64,000 nt of DNA. Source: Microbacterium lushaniae (GTDB lineage Bacteria > Actinomycetota > Actinomycetes > Actinomycetales > Microbacteriaceae). A program made the position numbers and the translations under genes. Location of the stretch: the NCBI RefSeq assembly GCF_008727775.1, contig NZ_CP044232.1, positions 2,666,001 through 2,730,000 on the forward strand, given 5' to 3'. Below, in pieces: positions 1-8,523 of this stretch (position 1 is the stretch's first letter; every line of letters starts with the position of its first letter). Under the pieces are notes generated by a model. That model was not told where the DNA came from and ran no database searches. It was given only the letters and a program-made list of their open reading frames with translations.

Positions 1-581
1 TCCTCAACGACGGAGACGTGTACGCGAACTTCTCGCAGCACGTGCCCTACATGGAATCGTTCAACGCCGGCAACGACGGAACGCTCGTGGGCGTGCAGCC
101 GGTGTACAACTTCGTCATCGCGTTCTACTCCAAGACGCTCACCGACATCGCCGAGCTCCCCGCCGGCGCCACGGTGGCGATCCCGGACGATCCGTCCAAC
201 ACCGGACGCGCGCTCAAGCTCCTGGACGCCGAGGGGATCATCACGCTGGACGCTGCGGTCGACCCGTACGAGGCGACCGTGGCCGACATCGCCGACAACC
301 CGAAGGACCTGGAGTTCCTGCAGGTGCCGATCAGCTCGCTCAACGCCGCCTACGACGAAGCCGACCTCGTCTTCCAGTGGCCCTCGCACATCGCAGCCCT
401 CGGTCTCACCCCACAGGATGACGGCCTCCTCACCGAGCTCGACGACACCTTCGCGCTCAACCTGGTCGTCCGCGAAGAGGACGAAGGCTCGGAGGCGACC
501 GCGGCGCTGACGAAGGCGTTCACCAGCGACTCCGTCCGCGAGGTGATCGAGTCCAACGCCACGATCGAGGTCGCGTTCTGA
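1..581 (+). CDS. metQ: MetQ/NlpA-family methionine ABC transporter substrate-binding lipoprotein (5' truncated)
   Basis: This is the C-terminal part of a periplasmic-type binding lipoprotein that would deliver D/L-methionine to a MetNI ABC importer on the outer face of the membrane. The frame is open from the left edge. The visible part has NlpA-family hallmarks: a NFSQHVPYMESFN segment (family pattern NxFQHxPYLxxFN), a conserved VIAFYSK strand, AIPDDPSNTGRALKLL, and a DLVFQWPSHIAALG segment. About 193 residues are visible; the family is usually 260-290, so the signal peptide, lipobox and first third lie outside the window. metN and metI would be expected upstream, but this cannot be seen. 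The family assignment is firm. Methionine as the substrate is inferred from the family. Confidence 0.85.
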   Translation, partial: LNDGDVYANFSQHVPYMESFNAGNDGTLVGVQPVYNFVIAFYSKTLTDIAELPAGATVAIPDDPSNTGRALKLLDAEGIITLDAAVDPYEATVADIADNPKDLEFLQVPISSLNAAYDEADLVFQWPSHIAALGLTPQDDGLLTELDDTFALNLVVREEDEGSEATAALTKAFTSDSVREVIESNATIEVAF

Positions 582-609
582 CGGCTGCGGGCGGGTGAAA
601 GGATGAGGC

Positions 610-1413
610 GTGCCCGCCGTCACCGCCCTCTACCGCTACCCGGTGAAAGGCTTCACGCCCGAGCGACGGGACGAGCTCATCGTGCAGGCCGACGGACGCG
701 TCGCCGGTGACCGGGTGCTCGCCTTCCGCTTCGCCGCCGCATCCGAACCCGAGATGCGCGACGGGCGGGAGTACTGGCCGAAGGACCGCGGGCTCTCGCT
801 CATGGAGTTCCCCTCCCTGGCCCGCCTGCGGCTGGAGTACGACCACGTCGAGTTGCGCGTGCGACTGTCGGCCGGTGAACGCGTGGTGGCCGACGCGGGT
901 CTCGATGCGGCGGGGCGCCGCGAACTCGAGGAGGCGGTCACGTCCTTCCTCGCCGAAACGCCGGACGCGCGACGCCTCGCCGGCGACGGCATCCTGCCCC
1001 TCCGGCTCGTCGGCGACGGGATGATCTCGCGGTTCCAGGATCGCCCCCGCGGATTGGTGTCGCTGCACGGCACGGCGTCCGTGGCGGCAGTGGATGCGGC
1101 GGTGCCCGCGCCCGTCGATGACCGCCGGTTCCGCTCCAACATCGTGATCGACGGGACGGCCCCGTGGGAGGAGCTCGACTGGGCCGGGCACGTGCGGATC
1201 GGCGAGGTGGGGTTCGAGGTGCAGCGGCCCATCGGACGCTGCGCGGCCATCATGGCCAACCCCGACACCGGCGAGCGCGACGCGCGCCTCCTCCGCATCC
1301 TCACCACCGACTTCGACCAGGCGGAGCCCACCCTCGGGATCCTGCTGCTCCCCCTCGACGGCGGCGGTGCTGTCCGCGTCGGTGATGCGATCACCTTCGA
1401 CAGCACACGGTGA
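610..1413 (+). CDS. MOSC domain-containing protein
   Basis: A 267-residue cytoplasmic protein with an N-terminal MOSC beta-barrel (TALYRYPVKGFTPE, about residues 4-90) and a C-terminal MOSC domain. The conserved cysteine sits in PIGRCAAIM (Cys211), followed by NPDTGERD, the family's signature loop. MOSC domains bind molybdenum cofactor or carry sulfur on this cysteine, as in mARC and YiiM/YcbX-type enzymes that reduce N-hydroxylated compounds. There is no fused ferredoxin domain as in YcbX, so any redox partner is separate. The GTG start at 610 follows a GAAAGGA ribosome-binding site and removes no conserved residues. It is a single gene, 28 bp after the metQ-like gene and followed by a hairpin. 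The substrate cannot be told from the sequence. Confidence 0.85.
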   Translation: MPAVTALYRYPVKGFTPERRDELIVQADGRVAGDRVLAFRFAAASEPEMRDGREYWPKDRGLSLMEFPSLARLRLEYDHVELRVRLSAGERVVADAGLDAAGRRELEEAVTSFLAETPDARRLAGDGILPLRLVGDGMISRFQDRPRGLVSLHGTASVAAVDAAVPAPVDDRRFRSNIVIDGTAPWEELDWAGHVRIGEVGFEVQRPIGRCAAIMANPDTGERDARLLRILTTDFDQAEPTLGILLLPLDGGGAVRVGDAITFDSTR

Positions 1414-1436
1414 GCCGGCGGAGGGTGGCCGGGGAC

Positions 1437-1465
1437 GCCGAGCCGGTGACCAGCACCGGCTCGGC
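1437..1465. terminator. Bidirectional hairpin terminator between convergent genes
   Basis: A perfect 12-bp inverted repeat (GCCGAGCCGGTG / CACCGGCTCGGC) with a 5-nt loop lies between the stop of the MOSC gene and the stop of the leftward gene at 1468. There is no clear U-tract on either side, which is common in high-GC actinobacteria. The position between two convergent stops supports a shared terminator. Confidence 0.7.
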
Positions 1466-1467
1466 GG

Positions 1468-2358
1468 CTATGACCGGGTGCGGCGCCGCATGACGACGAT
1501 GAGGACGACCACGCCGGCCACAACCACGAGACCGATTGCAGCTCCCACCAGCACGGGCATCGCGGACAGAGCGGCCGACGACTCCTGCGCGTCCGCCGCC
1601 GGGGCCTCCGTGGGGGCAGCGCTCGGGGGCTCGGGCACGGTCACCGTGGTCGTCGCCGTCTCCAGCCATGCAAACCGGCAGGTCCGGCTCGCCCAGTGGC
1701 CGTCCGGCCACGTGTGTATGCGGCAGAGCTCATCGAGTTCGGCGGAGGGCTCGTATGAGAACCCGTAGGGCGTGACGAACAGCTCGTGCTCGCCGGGCCC
1801 CATCACGTCGATCGGGATCCGTACGGTCACGATCCCGGTCTCCTCGTCGCCCATCGACGGAGTATGCTCCCACGCCCATTCCCACTCTTCCGGGTGCTCG
1901 TAGGCGCACGCCTCTTCGATCTCCTCCCAGGTGTCAGGGGCGATTGTCCATTCCTCGCCCGTGACGCCCGATAATGCATGGAACTCGTCGTATGAGGGCG
2001 TTCCCGCGGCGATCTCCTGAATGCGGGATGCCTCGCACTGACGACCCGCTGTGATCGCGTCGACGATGCCGGCGTCGGCGAAATGCGCTTTCGCCTCGTC
2101 CTCCGACGCCCACGTCCCCTCAGAACGCTCCCATGTGGCGACATACGGATAGGTCCCGTCGCTCCACTGGAGCTGCGCCTCCCAATACACGGTGCCCGGA
2201 TCGAACTGCTCGTCGGTCTCGTCCGCGGTGTGCAGCTCCACCTCCCCCGTCGTGAGGAACTCCACCGGCGGCGGGGCGGGGGCGGCCATCGCCGATGTCG
2301 GAAGGGCAAGCGCGGCGACGGCGATGACCCCCGCGGTGATCAGGTGGGGTGGCTTCAT
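1468..2358 (-). CDS. Secreted, C-terminally membrane-anchored hypothetical protein
   Basis: I do not recognise this 296-residue protein. It starts with a Sec signal peptide (MKPPHLITAG, then a hydrophobic stretch ending in AMAAPAPP) and ends with one membrane helix (about residues 266-290) and a basic MRRRTRS tail, so the body should face outwards as a type I membrane protein. A proline/alanine-rich linker precedes the helix. The ectodomain is acidic and tryptophan-rich and contains several cysteines that could form disulfides. The C-terminus is not an LPxTG or LAxTG sorting signal. The ATG at 2358 is preferred over an in-frame GTG 15 bp upstream because it puts the basic residues directly before the hydrophobic core. 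It is a single gene, with no operon partner. Confidence 0.6.
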   Translation of the reverse strand: MKPPHLITAGVIAVAALALPTSAMAAPAPPPVEFLTTGEVELHTADETDEQFDPGTVYWEAQLQWSDGTYPYVATWERSEGTWASEDEAKAHFADAGIVDAITAGRQCEASRIQEIAAGTPSYDEFHALSGVTGEEWTIAPDTWEEIEEACAYEHPEEWEWAWEHTPSMGDEETGIVTVRIPIDVMGPGEHELFVTPYGFSYEPSAELDELCRIHTWPDGHWASRTCRFAWLETATTTVTVPEPPSAAPTEAPAADAQESSAALSAMPVLVGAAIGLVVVAGVVVLIVVMRRRTRS

Positions 2359-2462
2359 GGGCCCCAGTATCACAGAGAACCGGCCCTATATGCCGGATAT
2401 CGCACACAAGCCTCCGAGGCAATATGTTTCCACCCCGCCGCCCGTACCGCCAGACTCGGGGC

Positions 2463-3428
2463 ATGGTGTTCCTCGGATTCCACGCCTCGCATGAACAGAT
2501 TCCGCCCAGCCGGCTCCTCGACGACGTCGTGGCGGCCGAAGCCGCCGGGTTCGACGGCGCGATGTGCTCCGATCACATTGCGCCGTGGGGCGTCCGCCAG
2601 GGCGAGTCGGGCTTCGCGCTGAGCTGGCTCGGGGCAGCACTCGCCCGCACCGACTTCTCCATCGGCTTCGTCAACGCCCCCGGCCAGCGCTACCACCCGG
2701 TCGTGGTCGCGCAGGCGTACGCGACGCTGGAGGAGATGTTCCCCGGCCGGTTCTGGGCCGCCCTCGGCAGCGGCGAGGCGATGAACGAGCACGTCACGGG
2801 GCAGCCGTGGCCGCCCAAGCACGAGCGAAACGAGCGCCTCGCCGAGAGCGTGTCGGTCATCCACCGGCTGCTGCGCGGGGAAGAGGTCGACCACGATGGG
2901 CTCGTCCGCGTCCACGAGGCCCGCCTGTGGACGCTGCCGGCCGAACCGCCGCCGCTGTACGCCACCGCCGTGAGCCCCGAGACCGCCGGATGGGCGGCAT
3001 CCTGGGCCGAGGGCCTCGCAACGGTCCTGCAGACCCCCGACGCCCTCCGCGAGGTCGTCTCCGCCTACGGCTCGGCGGGCGGGAAGGGCCCGCGCATCCT
3101 GCAGCTGCATCTGAGCTGGGCCGAGACGGATGCCGAGGCCCTCGCCATCGCGCGCGACCAGTGGAGCAACGGCGTCGTGACACCCCCGGCGACGTGGAAC
3201 ATCGAGCAGCCCGAGCAGTTCGACGCCGCGGCGGGCGAGCCGGAGGATCACGAGTTGCGGGAGGCGCTGTTCATCTCCCCCGACCTCGACGAGCTGGCCG
3301 AGCGGATCGCCGAGGTCACGCGGATCGGCTTCGACCGCGTGTACCTCCATCACGTCGGCCAAGATCAGGCGCCGTTCCTCGCGGCGGCGCGCGAGCGCCT
3401 GCTCCCGCGAGTGCGGGAGCTGCTGTGA
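2463..3428 (+). CDS. LLM-class flavin-dependent oxidoreductase (TIGR03885-type)
   Basis: A 321-residue member of the luciferase-like TIM-barrel family. It opens with VFLGFHASHEQIPPSRLL, continues with AAGFDGAMCSDHIAPW, and has the GSGEAMNEHVTGQPWPP loop typical of the branch that resembles F420-dependent glucose-6-phosphate dehydrogenase. TIGR03885 is described as a non-F420 flavin relative of those enzymes, and the sequence fits that group. The ATG at 2463 matches the family N-terminus; the frame stays open upstream but that part is unlike the family. The stop overlaps the start of the next gene by 4 bp (GTGA), so it is translationally coupled to a trehalose-synthase-like enzyme. The substrate is unknown; the coupling suggests sugar or trehalose chemistry. 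Confidence 0.8.
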   Translation: MVFLGFHASHEQIPPSRLLDDVVAAEAAGFDGAMCSDHIAPWGVRQGESGFALSWLGAALARTDFSIGFVNAPGQRYHPVVVAQAYATLEEMFPGRFWAALGSGEAMNEHVTGQPWPPKHERNERLAESVSVIHRLLRGEEVDHDGLVRVHEARLWTLPAEPPPLYATAVSPETAGWAASWAEGLATVLQTPDALREVVSAYGSAGGKGPRILQLHLSWAETDAEALAIARDQWSNGVVTPPATWNIEQPEQFDAAAGEPEDHELREALFISPDLDELAERIAEVTRIGFDRVYLHHVGQDQAPFLAAARERLLPRVRELL

Positions 3429-5089
3429 GGATCACCGACACGAGCGACCTGTGGTGGAAGTCCGCCGTCATCTACTGCCTGGATGTGGAGACCTTCCGCG
3501 ATTCCGACGGCGACGGGGTGGGCGACCTGCAGGGGCTCGCCTCCCGTATCGACTACCTCTCGCAGCTCGGAGTGACGTGCGTGTGGCTCATGCCCTTCTA
3601 CCCGACGCCCGACCGCGACGACGGTTACGACGTCAGCGACTTCTACGGCGTCGACTCACGACTGGGGACGCACGGCGATCTGGTCGAAGTCATCCGCACC
3701 GCTCGCGACCGCGGGATGCGCGTGATCGTCGACCTCGTCGTGAACCACACCTCCGACCGCCACCCGTGGTTCCAGGCCGCCAAGCGCAGCACGTCCTCCC
3801 CCTACCGCGACTACTACGTGTGGCGCTCCGACCCGCCCCCCGAGGGAGAGAAGAACCCCGTGTTCCCGGGCGAGGCCGACGGGCTGTGGGAGAAGGACGA
3901 GAAGTCGGGCGAGTGGTACCTGCACAGCTTCTACCCGCACCAGCCCGACTTGAACATCGCGAACCCCGCCGTGCGCGACGAGATCGCCAAGGCGATCGGG
4001 TTCTGGCTGCAGCTGGGCATCACGGGCTTCCGCGTCGACGCGGTGCCGTTCTTCCTCGAGGTTCCCGAGGGCGAGGAGATGGGCGATCCGCATGACATGC
4101 TCCGCGACATCCGCCGCTTCCTGCAGCGACGCTCCAGCGAGGCCGTGCTGCTCGGGGAGGTGAACCTGCCCTACGACCAGCAGGTCGCCTACTTCGGAAC
4201 CGGCGACGGGCAAGAGCTGACGATGCAGTTCGACTTCGCCGGCATGCAGGCGTTCTACCTCTCGCTCGTGCGCGGCGACCCGGCGCCGCTGGCGGCGGCG
4301 CTGTCGTCGCGGCCGGCGCTGCCCGTGGAGGCGCAGTGGGCGAACTTCCTGCGCAACCACGACGAGCTCACCCTCGACCAGCTGAGCGACGACGAGCGCC
4401 AGGAGGTGTTCGAGGCACTCGCGCCCGACGAAAGCCAGCGGGTCTACGGGCGCGGGATCACCAAGCGCCTGCCCACGATGCTCGGCGGCGATCCGCGGCG
4501 AATCCGCATGGCGTACAGCCTGCTGTTCACCCTCCGCGGCACCCCGGTGCTGTTCTACGGCGAGGAGATCGGCATGGGCGAGAACGCCGAACTCGACAAG
4601 CGCCACGCCGTGCGCACGCCGATGCAGTGGTCACCCGACCGCAACGGCGGGTTCTCCAGCGCCCCGCCATCCCGCCTGGTCGCCGCTCCGCCGGGCGACG
4701 GATACGCCCCGGCCCACGTCAACGTCGCCGACCAGCTGGAGGACCCCGATTCCCTGCTGCACTTCTTCCGCAACCTGACGAGCCGCTACCGCATCTCCCC
4801 TGAGCTGGGGTGGGGCGAGTTCGAGGTGCTGGAGCACGACGTTCCCGGCATCCTCGTGCACTCCCTGCGAGCCGACGTCGGCCGCATGGTCGCGATCCAC
4901 AACTTCGCCGCCACTCCCGCCACGCTGGCGTTCGCCCTGCAGGATGAGCCGGAAGGCACGGTGCTCGTCGACCTGTTGGCGGCCGACCGCCTGCCGCTCG
5001 GAGCCCGCGGCGAGGTCGAGCTGGAGGTATCCGCGTACGGCTACCGCTGGCTGCGGGTGTCTCGGCCCGGCGACGGCCGGGTCACCTGA
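3425..5089 (+). CDS. GH13 alpha-amylase family enzyme, trehalose synthase-like
   Basis: A 554-residue GH13 enzyme whose layout closely follows trehalose synthase (maltose-trehalose isomerase). Visible are WWKSAVIYCLDVETF at the N-terminus, then GDLQGL and LPFYPTP-like loops. Catalytic residues are the nucleophile Asp205 in GFRVDAVPF, the acid/base Glu245 in LLGEVN and the transition-state Asp313 in RNHDEL. TreS-like GEEIGMGEN and RTPMQWSPDRNGGFS follow, then a C-terminal beta-sandwich. The GTG start at 3425 lies inside the stop of the LLM gene. The enzyme is probably cytoplasmic because there is no signal peptide. GH13 membership is certain. Isomerase versus hydrolase activity is not proven, since DVETF differs from the usual TreS VRxF motif. 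Confidence 0.8.
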   Translation: MRITDTSDLWWKSAVIYCLDVETFRDSDGDGVGDLQGLASRIDYLSQLGVTCVWLMPFYPTPDRDDGYDVSDFYGVDSRLGTHGDLVEVIRTARDRGMRVIVDLVVNHTSDRHPWFQAAKRSTSSPYRDYYVWRSDPPPEGEKNPVFPGEADGLWEKDEKSGEWYLHSFYPHQPDLNIANPAVRDEIAKAIGFWLQLGITGFRVDAVPFFLEVPEGEEMGDPHDMLRDIRRFLQRRSSEAVLLGEVNLPYDQQVAYFGTGDGQELTMQFDFAGMQAFYLSLVRGDPAPLAAALSSRPALPVEAQWANFLRNHDELTLDQLSDDERQEVFEALAPDESQRVYGRGITKRLPTMLGGDPRRIRMAYSLLFTLRGTPVLFYGEEIGMGENAELDKRHAVRTPMQWSPDRNGGFSSAPPSRLVAAPPGDGYAPAHVNVADQLEDPDSLLHFFRNLTSRYRISPELGWGEFEVLEHDVPGILVHSLRADVGRMVAIHNFAATPATLAFALQDEPEGTVLVDLLAADRLPLGARGEVELEVSAYGYRWLRVSRPGDGRVT

Positions 5090-5114
5090 CCGGCTGCCCG
5101 ACCAGGCGACGGGC

Positions 5115-5693
5115 TCAGACGCCTGCCTCCGCCAGTTCCCCGCCGGCGCCGGCGATCTCCGCGAGCGCCGCAGCACTGGAATCGGGGTGCACGCCGGCGA
5201 CCAGGTCGGTGAACACCCGGACGTGACGTCCTGCGGCGAGCGCGTCGAGGGCCGAGGCGCGCACGCAGTAGTCGGTCGCGATGCCGGCCACGTCGATGTC
5301 GCGGATGCCGTGTTCGTCGAGCAGTTCGCCGGCGGTGCGGCCGTCGGAATCCACGCCTTCGAACAGTGAGTACGCGGGCTCCCCCTGCCCCTTGCGCACA
5401 TGGTGGGTCACCGCGGAGGTGTCCAGCAGATCGTCGTACTCCGCCCCTGCCGTGCCGGCGACGCAGTGCACCGGCCAGGAGTCGACGAAGTCGGGGTGGT
5501 CGGAGAAGTGCCCGCCGTTGTCGTTGTCCCCGTCGTGCCAGTCACGCGAGGCCACCACGATGTCGTAGTCGCCGGCGTGCGCGGCCAGGAATCGCGACAG
5601 GCGCTCGGCCACCGCATCCCCGCCGTCGACGCCGAGAGCGCCGCCTTCGGTGAAATCGTTCTGGACGTCGACGAGGAACAGCGCCTTGCTCAT
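5115..5693 (-). CDS. pncA: Nicotinamidase (isochorismatase family)
   Basis: A 192-residue cytoplasmic enzyme that would deamidate nicotinamide to nicotinate for the NAD salvage (Preiss-Handler) route. The catalytic triad is visible: Asp9 in LFLVDVQNDF, Lys101 in VRKGQG and Cys143 in ATDYCVRAS. Metal ligands are Asp51 and His53 in SRDWH, with a further histidine in GGHFSDHP. The length is normal for PncA. There is no Shine-Dalgarno sequence before the ATG; a TACGCT hexamer lies 6 nt upstream, so the mRNA is probably leaderless. It converges with the GH13 gene at a 25-bp gap. Pyrazinamide activation is a known side activity of the family and is not shown here. Confidence 0.92.
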   Translation of the reverse strand: MSKALFLVDVQNDFTEGGALGVDGGDAVAERLSRFLAAHAGDYDIVVASRDWHDGDNDNGGHFSDHPDFVDSWPVHCVAGTAGAEYDDLLDTSAVTHHVRKGQGEPAYSLFEGVDSDGRTAGELLDEHGIRDIDVAGIATDYCVRASALDALAAGRHVRVFTDLVAGVHPDSSAAALAEIAGAGGELAEAGV

Positions 5694-5699
5694 GTCAGA

Positions 5700-5705
5700 A
5701 GCGTA
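5700..5705 (-). promoter_or_regulatory. Putative leaderless -10 element of pncA
   Basis: TACGCT on the minus strand, 6 nt before the ATG at 5693, places the likely transcript start on the A of the start codon. No purine-rich ribosome-binding site is present between them. Confidence 0.5.
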
Positions 5706-5753
5706 CCGACGCTGGACGGGCTCGCGCCCGTCCAGCCGTACTCACAGTCGGCA

Positions 5754-8060
5754 TCACCGACGGCGCAGGGAGCGGCGCGTGGCCGGCTTCGCTCCCGCCG
5801 AGCCGGGTTCCGCTTCGACGCTGCGCTCGGAGGGGGTCGCCGAGGCGCCCACAGCGGCCGGCTCGCGCGTCTCGGGGCCCTCGCGCCACAGGCGCTTGGA
5901 CGGCCACCAGATAGCGCGGCCGATGTCGATGCCGAGAGCCGGCACGAGCAGCGAGCGCACGACGAACGTGTCCAGCAGCACGCCGAACGCGACGATGAAC
6001 GCGATCTGCGCCAGGAACAGGATCGGGATGACTCCCAGGGCGGCGAAGGTGGCCGCCAGCACCAGGCCGGCGGAGGTGATCACCCCGCCCGTGGACACCA
6101 GTCCCCGGCGGATGCCCGAGCGTGTTCCGTGCTGCAGCGACTCCTCCCGCACGCGGGACATCAGGAAGATGTTGTAGTCGATGCCCAGCGCCACGAGGAA
6201 GACGAATCCGTAAAGCGGAACCGCCGGGTCGGCGCCCGGGAAGCCGAACACGTAGTTGAACACCAGCGCACTGACACCCAGGGCGGTGCCGAACGACAGC
6301 ACGGTGCTCAGGATCAGCAGCACCGGCGCCAGGATCGAGCGCAGCAGCAGCATCAGGATGATCAGGACGACCACGAGGATCACGGGGATGATCACGGTCC
6401 GGTCGCGGATCGACGTGTCGTTGGTGTCGACGTCGATCGCCGTCTCTCCGCCGACGAGCACGACGCCCTCACCGAACTCCCCGTCGAACCCGGCGCGCAG
6501 GTCGCGGATGGTCTGCTCGGCGGCATCCGAATCCGCCGCATCCGACAGCGTCACGGCGAACAGCAGCTCGCCATCGGACACCGTCGGCTCGGGAGCGGGG
6601 GTGCCCGGAGGGCCGAAGGCCGTCACCGCGAGCTCGCCATCCTCCAGCACGACGGGGGCCTGACCGGTGGGGGAGTCCTCGACGATGAGCGAGACACTGT
6701 CCACGCCGTCGGCGTCTTCCAGCTCCGCGAGGGCGTCGGGCGCGTCGTCCTCGCTGACGAGGACGTAGGTCGGGCTGCCCGTCCCCGCAGCGAAGTGGTC
6801 GGCGAGCACGGTCTGGCCGTCGCGGGACTCCGAGTACCCCAGCACGAAGTCGCTGGCCGGCACACCCTCGGCCTTCAGCTGGGTCACGCCGACGCAGCCG
6901 GCGAGGAGCACGACGGTGCTGATGATCCACACCGGACGGGCGTGGCGGCTGACGAAGCGCGCCAGCCGCGCCCAGAGGCCCCGGACGGGCTGGGACAGAT
7001 CGTCGGAGACCTGTGCGGCCGGCTCCTTCGGGATGAAGGGCCAGAATGCGGCCCGGCCGACAACGGCCAGGAGCGCGGGCAGGAACGTCAGCGCCGACAG
7101 CATCGCGAAGGCGATGCCGATGGAGGCGATCGGGCCGAGCGCGCGGTTGCTGGCGAGGTCTGACAGCAGCAGGCAGAGCAGTCCCGCGATGACCGTTCCG
7201 CCGGAGGCCAGGATCGGCTCCCACGCGCCGCGCCACGCGCGCACCACGGCATCCCACCGCCCCTGCCCGTCCGCGACCGCTTCGCGGAACCGGGCGACGT
7301 ACAACAGGGCGTAGTCGGTCGCGGCTCCGATCACGAGGATGAAGAGGATCCCCTGCACTTGCCCGTTGAGCACGAAGATCTCGGCCTTGGCGAGCCACCA
7401 CACCAGCAGCAGGGCCACGCACAGTGCGAACACCGAGGTCATGAGCACGAGGATCGGCAGCAGCGGCGACCGGTAGACGATGACCAGGATGACGAAGACC
7501 GCGGCGAGGGCGACGATCAAGAGCAGTCCGTCGATGCCGAGGAAGCCCTCGGCGAGGTCGGCGGTGAACCCCGCCGGACCGGTCACCCACCCGTCGAGCC
7601 CCTCAGGGAGGTCGGCGGAGACCACCTCACGCAGCTCGACGACGGTCTCGCGCACCTCGCCTTCGCTGTCGATCGGCACGAAGACCTGCGCCGCCACGCC
7701 GTCTTCGCTCACGATCGGCGGGGAGATCTCATCCTGTACGCCCTCGACGGCCGCCAGGTCGTCGGCGAGGGTCTGCAGGTCGGCCAGCTGGTCTTCGGTC
7801 AGCTCTCCGTCGCCCTCCACGACGACCACGGCGGGGATGCTCCCCTCACCGAGGAAGTCGGCGAGGCGCTCGTTGACCTGCGTCGCGTCGGCGGACTCGG
7901 GCAGGAACGACGACTGGTCGTTGGTGGCGACCTCTTCCACCTTGCCGAAGTACGGTCCACCGATCGCCGCTCCGGCGAGCCACAGCAGGATGAGCACCGC
8001 GGGGAGGAAGACACGGAGCCAGCGGGGAGGGCGGAGAGAGGTGCGAGGCGACGCAGACAT
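5754..8060 (-). CDS. MMPL/RND-family membrane transporter
   Basis: A 768-residue inner-membrane protein of the MMPL branch of the RND superfamily. These proteins use proton motive force to export lipids or hydrophobic compounds. The topology is the expected duplication: helix 1 (WLRVFLPAVLILLWLAG), a large outer domain, five helices, then a second half with the same order, making about 12 helices. Each half contains the family-typical GxDYxL/F segment in the transmembrane block: GAATDYALLYVARFREA and ALGIDYNIFLMSRVREE. The N-terminus MSASPRT is short and basic. An inverted repeat lies over its likely promoter. There is no adjacent regulator gene; the next gene upstream is a small membrane protein, on the same strand. 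The substrate is unknown. Confidence 0.88.
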   Translation of the reverse strand: MSASPRTSLRPPRWLRVFLPAVLILLWLAGAAIGGPYFGKVEEVATNDQSSFLPESADATQVNERLADFLGEGSIPAVVVVEGDGELTEDQLADLQTLADDLAAVEGVQDEISPPIVSEDGVAAQVFVPIDSEGEVRETVVELREVVSADLPEGLDGWVTGPAGFTADLAEGFLGIDGLLLIVALAAVFVILVIVYRSPLLPILVLMTSVFALCVALLLVWWLAKAEIFVLNGQVQGILFILVIGAATDYALLYVARFREAVADGQGRWDAVVRAWRGAWEPILASGGTVIAGLLCLLLSDLASNRALGPIASIGIAFAMLSALTFLPALLAVVGRAAFWPFIPKEPAAQVSDDLSQPVRGLWARLARFVSRHARPVWIISTVVLLAGCVGVTQLKAEGVPASDFVLGYSESRDGQTVLADHFAAGTGSPTYVLVSEDDAPDALAELEDADGVDSVSLIVEDSPTGQAPVVLEDGELAVTAFGPPGTPAPEPTVSDGELLFAVTLSDAADSDAAEQTIRDLRAGFDGEFGEGVVLVGGETAIDVDTNDTSIRDRTVIIPVILVVVLIILMLLLRSILAPVLLILSTVLSFGTALGVSALVFNYVFGFPGADPAVPLYGFVFLVALGIDYNIFLMSRVREESLQHGTRSGIRRGLVSTGGVITSAGLVLAATFAALGVIPILFLAQIAFIVAFGVLLDTFVVRSLLVPALGIDIGRAIWWPSKRLWREGPETREPAAVGASATPSERSVEAEPGSAGAKPATRRSLRRR

Positions 8061-8063
8061 ATC

Positions 8064-8078
8064 GCTAGCTTATCTAGC
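8064..8078. promoter_or_regulatory. Palindrome overlapping the MMPL gene promoter
   Basis: GCTAG-CTTAT-CTAGC is a perfect 5-5-5 inverted repeat only 3 bp upstream of the MMPL start. On the minus strand it contains TAAGCT (8072 to 8067), a plausible -10 element exactly 6 nt from the ATG. A protein bound here would cover the core promoter. MarR and TetR family repressors often control MMPL exporters this way, but no such gene is in this window. Confidence 0.45.
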
Positions 8079-8108
8079 AAAATGCCTGTGCGCCATTCGG
8101 CCCGGGTC

Positions 8109-8501
8109 TCAGCGGACGAACAGCATCACTCCCGAGATGACGAGACACACCGCGCCGACCGCCAGCAGCACCGTGGCCAGGAGCACGAGCCCCCGCACCG
8201 CGGCCGAATGCCGGGCCGCCCGCATCCGGTTTCGTGACCCGCGCCGCGCGAAAACCTCCGCCGTGTCACGACCGCCCAGTTCGCGCCACTGCGCCGCGGA
8301 GATGGGCGCCGAGTTCACCGCATCCTCCTCGTCGAACCAGCGTAGGACGATCTCATCGCCCTCGTGCTCGACGAAGGCGCGCACCGGCACCCACGTGCCG
8401 TCCACGAGATACACCACCAGCGCCAGGAGGGCGACCAGTGCGCCCAGACCGAGGCCGATCCAGCTGAGGATCTCGACGATCGCCTCGATCGCGTTCGTCA
8501 T
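8109..8501 (-). CDS. Small two-helix membrane protein of unknown function
   Basis: A 130-residue protein that I do not recognise. One helix lies at about residues 12-34 (LSWIGLGLGALVALLALVVYLVDG) and a second at about 103-128, ending in LFVR. The segment between them is mixed-charge and soluble-looking, with a cluster of arginines (FARRGSRNRMRAARH) just before the second helix. This predicts both ends on the same side. The start ATG at 8501 follows a good GGAGGG ribosome-binding site. It lies between tRNA-Thr and the MMPL gene, all on the minus strand, with 48 bp to the MMPL start. Nothing ties it to a pathway. Confidence 0.65.
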   Translation of the reverse strand: MTNAIEAIVEILSWIGLGLGALVALLALVVYLVDGTWVPVRAFVEHEGDEIVLRWFDEEDAVNSAPISAAQWRELGGRDTAEVFARRGSRNRMRAARHSAAVRGLVLLATVLLAVGAVCLVISGVMLFVR

Positions 8502-8523
8502 GTGCCCTCCGGTCGGGGGGAAG

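Noticed and set aside
2564..3424. Upstream open frame in front of the GH13 gene (287 codons)
   Set aside because: Arg/Pro/Gly-rich shadow of the LLM gene in another frame. The GH13 protein starts at the GTG at 3425 inside the GTGA overlap.
5090..5114. Possible terminator between the GH13 gene and pncA
   Set aside because: Only weak GC-rich self-pairing in 25 bp; nothing that can be supported.
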